Of a stretch of DNA of 64,000 bases, positions 52,002-62,921 are shown one piece after another; within the stretch, counting starts at the first letter, position 1, and each line of letters starts with the position of its first letter. Made by a program: the position numbers and the translations under genes. This stretch comes from Cardiocondyla obscurior (Eukaryota; Arthropoda; Insecta; Hymenoptera; Formicidae): contig NC_091867.1 in the NCBI RefSeq assembly GCF_019399895.1, positions 4,402,001 to 4,466,000 on the forward strand, in the 5' to 3' direction. The notes under the pieces were generated by a model. The model had not been told where the DNA came from. It searched no databases and saw nothing but the letters and a program-made list of their open reading frames with translations.

Positions 52002-52694
52002 ATGTGGTTTGTTTATTCGGTACTTGCATCAATGCCAACTAATTGGAAATCATCGACGACAATCGGAAAATGTATATCATACTGCGAGCGCAAACACGAT
52101 GCTTGTGTTTGGCCCTTTTCGAATGACCGCATCCATTATACACCGCAATACACAATCGCGTGCGCGCATTTACGCGTTGCAACATATGGAAACTCGGATA
52201 ACCATTTTATCGGGCGTGTTCGGCGAGCAGAGAAATGGTCCGGCCGGAGAAATCGTTCGTTATCGCGGGATATTGCATTTGCGTTCTCAAAGGAAAATTA
52301 CGCGCGAGTCCACTACGATCGATTCCATTTTCGCAATCGAGTTTCTCAAGTCCGTGCCGCGTCCAGGTCTCTCTTTCTCGCCCGGCACGGCCGACGTGCA
52401 TTGTATAACGAAGAGACGCCCGCACGTCTCACCTGCAGAAGAAGAAAGTGCATAATAAATCTTCCGACCTTTTCCACCAGCCATCCGGCGTGGCACCGGG
52501 CTTCTCGAGTAGAGCGTGAGAGTCCGCGGAAAATGAGATTTCCCCCGCGGCGCGGCGCGGCGTCTCCCGCGCGCTTTCAAAATTCAAAAGGAGCACCGCG
52601 TTGCTCTACTTTGGGAGAACTAGCGGCTGGTTACGGTAAGCACGAGGGGGACTCGAGGCGAAAAGTCGGACAAGGAAAATCAGTTCGTGGTTAA
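52002..52694 (+). CDS. longest open frame in the window, 230 codons, unassigned
   Basis: An ATG-started frame is open for 230 codons. The first 60 residues are mixed in composition with several Cys (including CISYCERKHDACVWPF at about 28-43). From about residue 75 the product becomes Arg/Ser-rich as the DNA turns CpG-rich. A good splice donor (TTACG|GTAAGC, GT at 52,636) lies inside the frame, so a spliced transcript might leave it there. A second overlapping plus frame of 148 codons and minus-strand frames share the same DNA, which suggests that low stop density in the GC-rich patch is the main cause. No known domain, signal peptide or membrane segment was recognised. Confidence 0.2.
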   Translation: MWFVYSVLASMPTNWKSSTTIGKCISYCERKHDACVWPFSNDRIHYTPQYTIACAHLRVATYGNSDNHFIGRVRRAEKWSGRRNRSLSRDIAFAFSKENYARVHYDRFHFRNRVSQVRAASRSLFLARHGRRALYNEETPARLTCRRRKCIINLPTFSTSHPAWHRASRVERESPRKMRFPPRRGAASPARFQNSKGAPRCSTLGELAAGYGKHEGDSRRKVGQGKSVRG

Positions 52695-52750
52695 CGGAGA
52701 GAACCCGGCGGCAACCGGCGCCACTTTAGAGGCGGACTGTTGTTGGCTCT
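52200..52750. promoter_or_regulatory. CpG-rich island, possible promoter
   Basis: This stretch is clearly richer in G+C and CpG (CGCGGCGCGGCG and similar) than its AT-rich flanks, and holds a plus-strand donor-like GGTAAG at 52,635-52,640. It could be an upstream alternative promoter of the gene starting near 58-61 kb, or a separate transcript start. No TATA box or clear initiator was identified. Confidence 0.3.
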
Positions 52751-53589
52751 ATGGACGTCTTCGCTATTGTCACACGCAAAGAAAGATGCTCCCTTTTGCG
52801 TTTTCCGCAAGTATACCTATGCTCGCGTCGTGCTTATGCATTGTCCGCGTACCTCCCGTTACTTTCCCCGTGCTTATCTTAACGACTCTGTGTCTCTACG
52901 GTTGAGAACTTTGTTTAAATCCTTTTTCTAATTTGAGTCGACAATTTACTTAAATTAATGAAAATACATAAGCCTTTAATTACGGTAGTAATATCAATAT
53001 CGCGATTATTGCGTTTATTTCGAAGCAAAGATCAAAATACACTCTACTTTCCGATAAATACATTTTTTTTTATTAAATTTTTGCTATAAAAAACCATTAT
53101 GGCGCCACCATTATTTTTATCGATTGACATTTTAATAAAATACTTTCTATTTGCATGGAAATGAAATAATGTGATATGAACAATTGAATCTGCATGAGAA
53201 ATACATTTTAATAGAACGTCTGCTTGAAATTTATACACATTTTATCATTTTGATTGAAAAATCCAGTCGAAGCTGTTATCAAACGTTCCAATCGTAATAC
53301 AGAAAATGACGTTTGAAAAGGAAAGGAAAAATAATAGATGCGCTCGATAGTGGTTATGCTTCTCAAGTGGGAGCAAATATCTTGATTTAATATTAGTTCA
53401 CGACGGGAAAGAGGGAGAGTAGCTGTCGATTCCTTCCCTTCAGCAGAGAGGAGTTTACGCATTAGTAACAGAACGTCGCGCAATTCGTCTTGGTATCTGT
53501 ACTAAAAAGGAGAGAAGTTCGAATGGAAAGAAAGATGTATCGTTTCCATTTCAAAGTGTATGCCGATATCGATTTCTAATTTTGCAAGA
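52751..53589. other. non-coding stretch
   Basis: CpG content falls off into AT-rich DNA. Only frames under about 95 codons occur and none has a recognisable motif. Confidence 0.5.
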
Positions 53590-53590
53590 C

Positions 53591-53660
<70 letters not shown>
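53590..53660. repeat. (AT)n microsatellite
   Basis: About 35 AT/TA units with one interruption (ATAATA) near its start, followed by a 12-base T run. It is a simple repeat. Confidence 0.97.
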
Positions 53661-53669
<9 letters not shown>

Positions 53670-56600
53670 TTAGATCTTAATATGCATATAGGTATTTCTC
53701 TACTGCCAAGAAACATTAATAAAATGATAGAAATATGTTTCCTTACTTCTTTTTATTTTTTTTTTATTTTAATAAGAACTTTATTCTATATTACGTTAGC
53801 AAAATTTAAGTATTCCTCTTACGAGTAATTGTATAGTATCATCATGCCTAATTACATCTTTCCATTGATAATCTATTTAGCTGCTTCATTTGTGTTTAAC
53901 GGACGTAACGCGGTATTCCATTTTCTGCTTGCCAAGCGGCTCCTTGTCTCATCTAATTTATACCGGTCGCTCAATTTCGCATTGTTCTTAAGTTCTTTCA
54001 GCATGTTAGTGCAGCGGGCAAATTTACAATGTGGGGCGCGGCAATTACATAAAGCTACAGTTAGCTAAAACGGGGCACACTTTCTGAAGTGAGGAAATTT
54101 ATAATCTAAGTCCCGCCATATATTATGCAAAGTTACTTCAAGTCGTAAGCGTCGGAATATATCAATAGTTGGGCGATCCGCGTGCGTGTGATCGCGCACG
54201 CGCGCGTAAAGATGCATTTTGCATGCATACATATATATATTAAACGTTCCTTCCGTAGTAGCAGCGACCTCCGCCGCAGTTATCGGTGAAATTTTAGTTG
54301 CTCTAACTGCGTTTCGCCTTTCCGCGGATTAATTAGCCTCAATGCATGCATGGCAGATAATAATTAATTACGGCTTCATGCGCCAACATTTTTCTTCGTC
54401 GCTTAAAAATTCTTGGCGCCGCGTATATATAATTTATTGCATTATTTCATAACACAGAAATCTCACCCCGACGTCGTTTAACGGGGGAATGATATTTTAA
54501 TTTAATAATTTAATACGTTGTACATTTTAGTCATTATAGATACTGATAGAACATAAGAAATATATGTTATCACATTCGAATCGTGAGCCACTATCCTTTG
54601 CCAATTTACGAAATTAAGATATACAATTTTTCTTTTTTTTACCGATTAAAAATTATTGCTATCGATTTAATCGATTCCGATTACGTGCGAGATATCCAAT
54701 ACATGTTGCTGTTTTACGTATATTCAAATATAGCTACTTTGCATACTACACTTTATTCTTGAACAAAAAAAAATTTTAAAAAAATTTATAGCTCAAGATA
54801 ACTCAAAATGATAAAAATACACTATTTTTCAAGATGTGTGTGACATTATTAGCCCTGATAATGAATTACTTTCACAGATTCAACGATAATACGGTATACG
54901 GCGTCTATAAAGAGTGGAGATATATATTACAACGGTACCTACAGCATGTTGTATATTTATACGTGCTGTTTTCTATCGATCCGGCCGCGTAAGCTTTTGT
55001 TCTCGTAATTAACTACCCTTTCATTCGGCGCACCATTTCAACCGACAAACCAGCAACATTTGTCGTTACAATGTGATACTGAAACTTATATCACGAGCCC
55101 TCGTATTTCGCTATCGATCCGCATAGCCGCGGCATACGCGTAATCCCGAAAAACCATTTCAAGTACGCAGTACGTACATTTCGGCGACATGCAGCGCGCC
55201 TCAACAAATCCCCATGTCCGACACGAAGAAGAAACTTTTATCGTATTGGTTCAGAGGAAGCAGTGTCGAATGAAAGAGGAATTGAATCTGAATTCATGCC
55301 GCGGGATACAATATGCTGTTCGTAAAGATGGGGCGCGCCTCTATCCCGAGAAAAGAATTTTGCGACGAGTTTTACGTACCTGCCTCAAACAGCGTTTGAC
55401 AGGAGAGAGAAAAAAAAAAAAAAACGAAATAAAACGGAAAAGGACGCCTACTAGATATGAATGTATGTCCCTACAGGACTGGGTTATATTGAAAGTAAAT
55501 ATGTATCATTATAGTGTACGAATGTGTAGTAGGTATATGAAAGAATATTACGGCTATAGTGATCGAAGAAGTTAACACTTTTAATAGAAAGTTGTAATGT
55601 ACATACGTAATGGTTTACCCACGTAAAATCGATTTTCCATTACAAAATGTCCGGGCGATAAAGTTCAGAACTATATAAAGTTTGGTTAGCACTTTAAAGT
55701 AATTAGGCGGCGGAAGATTGGTTAAACATTCACCCGGGTGAATCTCATACCGTGGCAGAAACCTAACTATATCAAGGTGGAAATATGGAGCAATTAGTAG
55801 AAGATGTTAGATGAATGCGAGTGACGCTGGGTGACCTTATCTGTTTCTAACAGGCACCAATTATCGGCTTAGAGAACTGACCAACAGTTCACCTATGATT
55901 ACGACGATTTAACATGGCTATTAGATTCAAGAAGACGTCGTTACGCGCGACAAGTATAACACCGGTATTCGTCTTCATTTGCAAAATTGCATTTCTAAAC
56001 AAATAGTTTTAAAATTTGGAAATAAAATTCCAGTTTTTTTTAAATCGTTTTTTAAGTACGATAACCGTGTTGTAAATAATATATTTTCTATTACACCCCG
56101 AAGATTTAGTTTAATTTTATCGACATTGTACTGCACATTTTTTTGTCCTTTTTTTTCATGTATACGTGTAAGACGATTAAAAAAAACATCGTAAATAATA
56201 GAAATCGCGGGTTCGGACCATTTGTGGATAATATCGAGTCATTTTTAACGCATTGAGCGGGTAAATGTACTTATTGTTCTTTCGTGTTTAAAGATAGAGA
56301 AATCTTTTGGTGATTACGAGGTAGAAGTTGGCGAACTAAATGACTAAATGGTTGCGGCACAATTATTTCTCAGTTATGCCCACTCTGTTTCTTTCTCTCG
56401 CTAGTGGGTCATTCAAAATTGCTCTTCTATACGAGTGGGGGACGAATGTGACTTCAAGTGTATTTCTCCGGAAGAAAGGTCTTTAACCACTTACCACCTA
56501 GCGCGATAGACCGCGACCGTTAATTCCGCGACTTCTCTGGCGCGGCTCTCCAAACTTTATTAAAGCCAATTAAACCGGCGACACGAACTTGGAGCGAACA

Positions 56601-57659
56601 GTTGCGCCGATGGTATGTACCGTAAATGCAAACTCACAATTTGTCGATCCGGCGCACCTAATCTCGCGGGATATCCGTCGTAACTTGCTCGTTCATGATG
56701 CACGAAGTCGGTTGATGTTTGCGAAAATTCATTAAGGAAATACGAGCTATTTATTCATATTACTGTTATTCGATGAGATACGATTAGAAAGAGTAGCGAT
56801 ATATTTTTATAAAATCTATGCACGATGTGCGTATTAACGTTAATTTTTCACGACAAACAAAATTAGATAGAAAAAAAAAATTTGTTAAACAACAGAAAAT
56901 TATCGATATCTTGAATAATAAATTTAAAGCTAATGAATATAATTAAAATATAATTAAGCGAATCAAAAATTAATTTACTCGTCGAATAATTCCCTGAATT
57001 GTATAACCAGTAAAAAAGATCGAAATAGGTCAGACGATTATACGTAATAAAGGTGGAAGAAATGAAGACAGAAAAGGAATTTTCCATAAAAAGGAAAATG
57101 CGTCTGTTTAAAAAATTCTATGGGAATTGCAATAGAGAAATCAATATAAGAGAAAATGGGACAAGTGAAGAAAAAGAGAATAAGTGATTTCGAGCTACAA
57201 AATGGAGATTTCTAAATAAAAGCGAAGCCATTGTATTGCGATGTAGTAGCGCAAATCATAGACGATCGTTGAAAACTTGAAACCGCGTTCGTAACAAGAG
57301 CGCAATTCGCAAGCCAGACGTGTATAAGATTTCAGTTGGATTACAATTTCGATTCCATGACCTAACGAATTTCAGCGAGAGGCGTGGAATGGAACGATCC
57401 ATGCTTTAGCCATAAATTTAAAACCGGACGTTACCCGGCTCGCTTTCGTCTCATATTGATTCTGATTTTCGTAATATTCCCATTTTCATCTCACCGGAGC
57501 TTTTTATCGGGATTATTAGCGCCATGTGTCTACCGAAAGTACGTACTGTTCTTTTGTGAGCGCTTTGCAAGAAACACCGGAAGGCGCATTAAGAACATCG
57601 CGAGTGATCGCCGGACAGATGCACGAGCGCATTCATCCGCTTGAATATCCAACCTAGCC
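53661..57659. other. non-coding stretch
   Basis: AT-rich DNA with no recognised gene. A 7-bp GC hairpin (GCGTGCG / CGCACGC) lies at 54,180-54,201. A 128-codon ATG frame at 55,189-55,575 is Lys/Arg-rich around an A run and matches nothing known. A frame at 57,384-57,644 begins with GTG and has a hydrophobic core, but is not supported as a gene. Confidence 0.45.
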
Positions 57660-58640
57660 GTGCCTGGCGTAAAAATCGCCTCTGGCGTTATGCCGGGTCA
57701 ACGGCGCGCGACGAGAGATACGCGATGAAGGAGCGCGAGGCGCGCAGCGCACACGGACGACACGAGAAATAAAGAATGCGATAAAAGAACGCGATAGAGA
57801 ACGGACAAGAGTTCGGGAGGGCGACGGCGAAAGGAACGAAAGAAGCGTAAGAAACGAGATGACGAAGAATAAGACCCGAGTATAGCGTTGGTCGGTAGTA
57901 TGGCCGGGGTGAAACGGCGAATAGCGCCTTGTGAGCGAGAGAGCGACCGGGGAGGGTGGATGACGAAGGGGGCGAATGTTCGCACGAAGGGGGAGATGAA
58001 AGGGGGCGACCTGGTGGATTTTGCGAGAGCTTCACGCGAAGGGGCCGGGGGTGGCGCCGCGGGCCGCGCCGTCGCCCAGCATCCCTCGCTTCCACCCGCC
58101 CACTCTTGTAAAGGCGCACCCTCACGCCGAGAGTATCTGGTAGTCATACGCTGGCCCGTTGCGAGTCCGTTGACGTAGCTACGCTGTTCTCGCTTTCGGT
58201 GAACTGCGTCCACGTTACGTCCGCGTTACGCGTACCGACGACCGCGTGATTCGATCTCATCGAGGTGTGCATTCCGCGAGGACCCCGGTGGTGTTTTTCG
58301 CCGATTTTTGTTCTCGCTGTCGGTCTCGATTAACGCTCGCGATTTTCGACCAAACCGAACGCGAAAGGTGAAAACAGCTCGTGCGATTCTCGCGCTTGTC
58401 TCGTACGAAAATAATCGAGGGCGCATTCTCGATTCGCGGTACTGTTAAAGTGCAGTGACAGCTGTCGGGACTAAGTATCATCGCGGTGTGCCTACTTGTC
58501 ATATCCGGCTGGTTTGCTCACATGGTCCATGTTTTGTTTCTGTGATCGTCTAGCCGTGGCTCCCTCTCGGCCACTTCCGTTCGCGGCAATGAGCTTCTAT
58601 CGCGTCTAAACCGCGCGCTTTAACGACCTCGTGTACGAAA
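57660..58640 (+). promoter_or_regulatory. GC/CpG-rich island, probable promoter of a plus-strand gene
   Basis: This is the most GC- and CpG-rich stretch of the window, with purine-rich sequence at 57,720-57,960 and a C-rich core near 58,040-58,130. Long overlapping frames on both strands (up to 171 codons) come from low stop density. It lies just upstream of several small ATG frames with gene-like codon use and of strong plus-strand splice donors at 60,224 and 61,477, as a promoter/5'-leader region would. No TATA box was found, so the start site is not placed. Confidence 0.45.
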
Positions 58641-58735
58641 TCAACGTGTGCACGACGCGAGAAGAAGACGAAGAACGGCTCGCGGAACGTCCCGCTAACG
58701 CGGGATGCTTGGACGGCGGCGGTGCTCTCAGTGAA

Positions 58736-58882
58736 ATGCCCGCCGACAAGCGTGCCCGTAGTAGCTGTAGGATCATTGACACCATCTCCGAATCCCTGAT
58801 CAACGACCTGGCTGTCACCGACAGCGGGAACGCGTTAACGTTCGGTGTCTCGAGCGACCCTCGTATGGATGAAATCGCGTGA
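58736..58882 (+). CDS. small open frame with gene-like codon use, 48 aa
   Basis: A 48-codon frame begins at an ATG in context GAA ATG CCC and ends at TGA. Its codons favour C/G at third positions (ATC, GAC, ACC, CTG, GTC, AAC), unlike the neighbouring chance frames, and the product is acidic with a helical-looking centre (IIDTISESLINDLAVTD). The same frame is open upstream to 58,610 without another ATG. It may be an upstream open frame in the leader of the gene that starts near 61.3 kb, a small independent protein, or the 5' coding exon of an alternative isoform. No clear splice donor precedes the stop. The family was not recognised; the antisense frame is Arg/Ser-rich and less convincing. 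Confidence 0.35.
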   Translation: MPADKRARSSCRIIDTISESLINDLAVTDSGNALTFGVSSDPRMDEIA

Positions 58883-59300
58883 TTGACATTATCCCGAACG
58901 GTCGGATCGTCGTGATATCGCGGGTTTGCACTTCGCGGCATTGCGCCCTACGTCGTTCTGCCTGCCTCCGCCTCTCGCCGACGAAACCGGGAATATTTGT
59001 GGACGGAAATACGTCATCGAGGACGTTAAACTGCGATCGACGCGACCGTTGTTCCGCCGTTACTTCACGCGTAAAGTGCATTTAACGACTCCACGATCAT
59101 TTACGACACGAGACATTTTATGTGAGGAACCGTAGTACGTTAGAAACGACATTGAAAGAGAGAATAGAATTTATCGCTCAAATAAGAGCCCGAGATCTTT
59201 CTCGGGAGATCAGCGTTAAATTTCTTACAAAGCTCACGAACATCCGGTTAACGCTCACAAATCTACGGCAATATAATTATTAAAATTAGCGATCTAAAAC

Positions 59301-59492
59301 ATGGATACGTTCTTAATTATCGGCATTTGCTTCTTCTGCTACGAGATGTGCGATTTAATCAGGCGATATTCCACCCCACAAGCGATAGAATCACGCGGCT
59401 CAGTGGAAACTACAACTAAAGCGCTGCCACCGCAAAAGATTTACTCGATTTCTCGCAAAATTCAGGGACCCCGCGCCTGTTGCCCGCAATAG
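59301..59492 (+). CDS. small open frame with hydrophobic N-terminus, 63 aa
   Basis: This frame starts at an ATG with A at -3 and G at +4 (AAC ATG GAT). Residues 3-13 are strongly hydrophobic with Cys (TFLIIGICFFCYE), followed by RRYSTP and a polar, Pro- and Lys-containing tail ending in PRACCPQ. It could be a short membrane-anchored peptide or an upstream frame in a long leader. There is no recognised family. It lies 419 bases after the 48-codon frame and upstream of the donor at 60,224. Confidence 0.22.
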   Translation: MDTFLIIGICFFCYEMCDLIRRYSTPQAIESRGSVETTTKALPPQKIYSISRKIQGPRACCPQ

Positions 59493-60119
59493 ATCGCACG
59501 TTCGATTCCGGCACGAATTATTCTCTCGGGAATCGTTTAACATCTGTTGTGGGAAATGAAGGTTTCGCGCGAGCCACGACGGACGAAGTCTTCGCTGAAT
59601 CTCAAACGGATATAGAATTCCGCTGGGCCGAGAGCCGGACCAAATGAATGGCCGCGCGAGATGGATTTACAGTTCCGCGCCGTGATAACAGACGCCCGTC
59701 TCGGAGATTCATGATGTTTACGGAGGTTCGAGACGACGCGATCAATAATGATTTGTCAGCTGTTATGCCACCTGGAACGCGGACCAGCGGCTCGATCAGC
59801 TCTTAGGTGACGAGCTCGTACACCTAGTGTTACAACCTGGACGCGGTAATTCGCGATTCGTGTCGACAAACGTGTCATCTCGCTCATGAATGTTGTCAGC
59901 GAGATAAGGCGCGCGGCAAGTTGTGAATCGATAAAGACGAGATGGAGAGAGTCCGTTGGGCGGTCTCGCCCGTAGATAACAAGACAATTCGCCGACGATT
60001 TGGGACTTGTTAGAGACATTACCGATAATACGTAATATACGATTACGGGCGAGTATATCCGATCGCTTTCTCAATTATTATTATAAATATATATTTTTTT
60101 TTTCGCGGTAAAATCGACA

Positions 60120-60223
60120 GTGATAAGTTTATTCGAGCGGTATTAGTTGCCGCGGCGCGCACGGTGTCGTCATTGCGAAGAAAGCAAGAGATAGATCGTC
60201 GTTAGGCTTTTGAGAGAACCCCG
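60120..60223 (+). other. possible non-coding leader exon ending at a strong splice donor
   Basis: The segment ends at CCCCG|GTAAGTG, a near-consensus 5' splice site (GT at 60,224-60,225). A matching acceptor candidate follows: a branch-like CTTAAC at 60,558-60,563 and TTTCTCCAG ending at 60,587, which would give an intron of 364 bases. The 5' boundary is uncertain; the CpG-rich GCCGCGGCGCGCACGG patch could contain a start. Its context fits a 5' untranslated exon of the plus-strand gene. Confidence 0.35.
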
Positions 60224-60587
60224 GTAAGTGATATCGATTGAGACGTTGCGGCGATAGCTCGTCACAAGAGTAAAGGAAAAGCAAACTCGCTTGACGAACT
60301 CTTCGGTACGTGCCGGTGAATGCGAACCTTAGCGTTAGACGCCGAATATCGTTAATGCGACCGCACCGCGCCGCGTTGTTTAAACAATAAGTGAGATCTT
60401 TCGATTACGCTGGATAAACCGACGTGGGAGTAAACGGGGGAGCGAAATAATCTTTCAAAATATAACAAGTCGGCAACATCTTCCGAAAGAAGAGGAGAAG
60501 AAACAGTAATATCGTTTATATGTTGTGATTGTACACGTTCACTACTCGTAACTCAATCTTAACGTCCGTATCGAAAAGTTTCTCCAG

Positions 60588-61476
60588 AAGAGTAACAACT
60601 TCATGGTTGGTGCAACGGCTACGTCATGACGCAAAAATAGTTTGTCGAAATCGGAAAAGAAGAGAGAAGGATTGATAGCTCAAAGTTTTGTTAACAAGAG
60701 AAATTAGACTGCGGCACTATTGTATTCTATAGCTGCCTGCGTAAAGGTCCAATTTACTTCTAACAAAAAAAAAAAGAAAAAAACGCGCGCGTTAAAAATA
60801 AAATTACATATACACCAACAATGCGTTGCTATCAGCGAAATTTCTTTCTCGGAATAGAAAGGGCGTTCGCACAGTTTTTTAATTACGTGTTAACGAAATG
60901 CGTTTATATTTAAGAAAGAAAACAAAGAGCTTCAAACGGCATCAAACCAAAATACCGTTAATGAAATTGCTGCGATGCATTTTTTTTATGTCGCACGGTG
61001 AGATTTACGATTCATGCGTCAAACGGATTTCAACCGATTGCGGGTGTGTTTCTGATCAACCTAAGTGGGATTTCTCGTGCCGGAAGATTTAGCGCGAGGA
61101 CACGAGGCGAGATTCGTTCATCGATGCGACGGTGAAGGGGGAGGGGGAGAGTCATGACTAATGTTCGATACCATCCCCGAAGTTCGGTGTTACGCTACGA
61201 CGCTTTCGCGACCCCTTTCTGGCCGATAACCCGAGAGAGATCGAAACGAGAGATCATCGAAAATTAGAAGACATGGACTCGCTGGAGCGTCTAATGAGTT
61301 CCCGTTCTCACCACCCGGCTCTCACGGCAGCCACGCGATCGCAAAATGCCTTTGTGCAGGCTAACCTCTGCTCCGTGATAGGCCGCAAAGGGCGACACCT
61401 CAACGGGACCTTTTGTTTAACCGGAGACACGATGGAAGGCATCATACAGTGCCTGGTCTTCCTCAAAGCTTTCTCG
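60588..61476 (+). other. possible exon from candidate acceptor to donor, carrying the ATG at 61,273
   Basis: If the acceptor at 60,587 is used, this 889-base exon would run to the donor TTCTCG|GTAAGA (GT at 61,477-61,478). It holds a 64-codon Lys-rich frame (60,898-61,092), whose ATG would be upstream of the one at 61,273, and a purine-rich GGGGGAGGGGGAG tract near 61,137. All of this is inferred from splice-like signals alone. Confidence 0.3.
61273..61476 (+). CDS. probable 5' coding exon of an unidentified gene, 68 codons to a splice donor
   Basis: An ATG in a strong context (GAC ATG GAC, G at +4) opens a frame of exactly 68 codons that meets a consensus-like donor (TCG|GTAAGA) in phase 0. 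In-frame sequence upstream is open back to a TAA at 61,159, so the true start could in principle be an upstream acceptor, but the ATG is the simplest choice. The product begins MDSLERLMSSRSHHP and includes VIGRKGRHLNGTFCLTGD and a hydrophobic end (IIQCLVFLKAFS). Reading past the donor goes on for 51 codons of AT-rich, intron-like sequence, which favours splicing. No family was recognised; it could also be an upstream open frame. The rest of the gene would lie to the right of the window or further along it. Confidence 0.42.
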
Positions 61477-62647
61477 GTAAGAGATTCATATTTGTGTTCC
61501 TTCAACACGGTTATTTGCCCGTACTACGTTCAGCAAATTTTTTTATTTAACCTTTATGCGATAAGATACTTTAAGAGATTCTCTTTTTCCCGATACCTCG
61601 CCATTTTTGTGATTCTTGTATCAGAATCTTAGGATAACACGATATAAAGCACATATTTCTTGCAGATGTTAAAAGGGAAAGAAGGAATATGACCGAACTA
61701 AAATATGTTCGTAAAATGTCGGAGAATATTTTACTAAAATTACATGTACGATATGCCGATTATCTATTTAATTTAACTACCATGGGGTTAGGTAAAAATT
61801 AATGACTGCCCGCTTAATATAGCTGGTGTAAAACCGCGCTTCTTACGCTGATGCTCCGACAATGAGTTATCTCGACAGTTAATTCCCGTATGTTATCTCA
61901 TTAGACGCGTTTAAAAAACGCCTGATTACATGCCATTTGTCGCGCGCCGAGAAAGATTTAGGTATCTTTATCACGCGTTGCCACTGTTAACTGGCAATTA
62001 AGATTTTTTTTTTTTTGCCTCGTAATTTTTCTCTTTACTCTAGATATGCTTTTGTTTCGCGCTCGCGCTACACTTAGAAGATTGCTTTCTTTTTAGAACA
62101 GTAAATTGAAACGCACTTTGTAGTCCATTTCATTTTCCATATGCGGTGACTACGGCAGCGTGGTACGCATACGCATCGCGAGTTTATACGTACGAGTATG
62201 CCCGTAAGTATACGAAATCGCGTGGATGTTTTAGAAGTTCTTACGGCGGGATTCGCTCTTCATCATTGAAACGAGGAGACAATAAGTAACTAATTACATT
62301 AATAAAGAGCTATAGTGATTCACATGATAAAGTGGTAAAGTAATTCAATAGACCACTTTCCATAATTTAACCGCGCGATTTCTGTACATTACCGCGATTC
62401 GTTACTACGTCGACCAAGCTGCTACCACATTTAATCCGCAAGGCGTATAATTCCAGATTAATTTAATTATGGTTGGGGATTTAATACGTTTTTCGTTGAA
62501 AATAATTGCGTACTTTAAGTATTAAAAAGTATTGTTTTAATTTTTATAGAAAATGTTTTAAGTTTACGTGTGTACTTTTTCTTATTTTAAAAAGGAAATC
62601 TAATCGATGCTCTTCCTAAAGAATATTGTAAAAACCATGCAACTCAC
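61477..62647. other. probable start of intron / non-coding stretch
   Basis: The sequence turns AT-rich right after the donor at 61,477. It contains a T run near 62,005-62,017 and no substantial open frame. If the plus-strand gene is real, this is the beginning of an intron that also covers the duplicated elements further right. Confidence 0.45.
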
Positions 62648-62689
62648 CGGACGATGCGCAGCGACGGAGTTGTGGAATTCTGCCGGTGA
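62648..62689 (-). other. exon-like block B1, 42 nt, minus strand
   Basis: Read on the minus strand it is preceded by TTTTATGTTACAG and followed by GTGAGT, so it is bounded like a small exon. Its length is a multiple of three and one frame is open (SPAEFHNSVAAHRP), but nothing shows it is translated. The partner block at 63,418 keeps the same splice-like borders. Confidence 0.3.
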
Positions 62690-62788
62690 CTGTAACATAA
62701 AATTAAAAAAGATTAATTGTAGACGCTGACAATATTTATTATCTCAAAAAAAAAAAAAAAAAATTACGTGTTTGAAACTCATATTTAC

Positions 62789-62921
62789 CTAAAAGTTGCT
62801 CCGTCGATGCATGTGCCCTCCTTGGGTCACCTCCTCCTCTCAGATGGGACGTGACGAGTCATCTTTCCGCGCACTGGACACTCGCGAAATCCGCGACCGA
62901 GTGACTTTACAATCGCGAGAA
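62789..62921 (-). other. exon-like block A1, 133 nt, minus strand
   Basis: On the minus strand a T-rich tract and ACTAG precede it, and TTTTAG|GTAAAT follows, a plausible donor. It contains the conserved 33-base core. The short frame ATG ACT CGT CAC that starts in the core stops after 11 codons here, whereas in the partner block it stays open to the donor. On the plus strand the core instead reads as a pyrimidine tract plus CAG followed by ATGGGACGTGAC, so the true strand is uncertain. Confidence 0.3.

Noticed and set aside
55189..55575. 128-codon ATG frame
   Set aside because: The product is Lys/Arg-rich around an A run and matches no known family; no gene structure surrounds it.
57688..58213. 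Two overlapping minus-strand open frames of 145 and 171 codons in the CpG island
   Set aside because: They overlap each other and a plus-strand frame in the most GC-rich part of the window, and their products are Arg/Pro/Ser-rich without motifs. Low stop density explains them.
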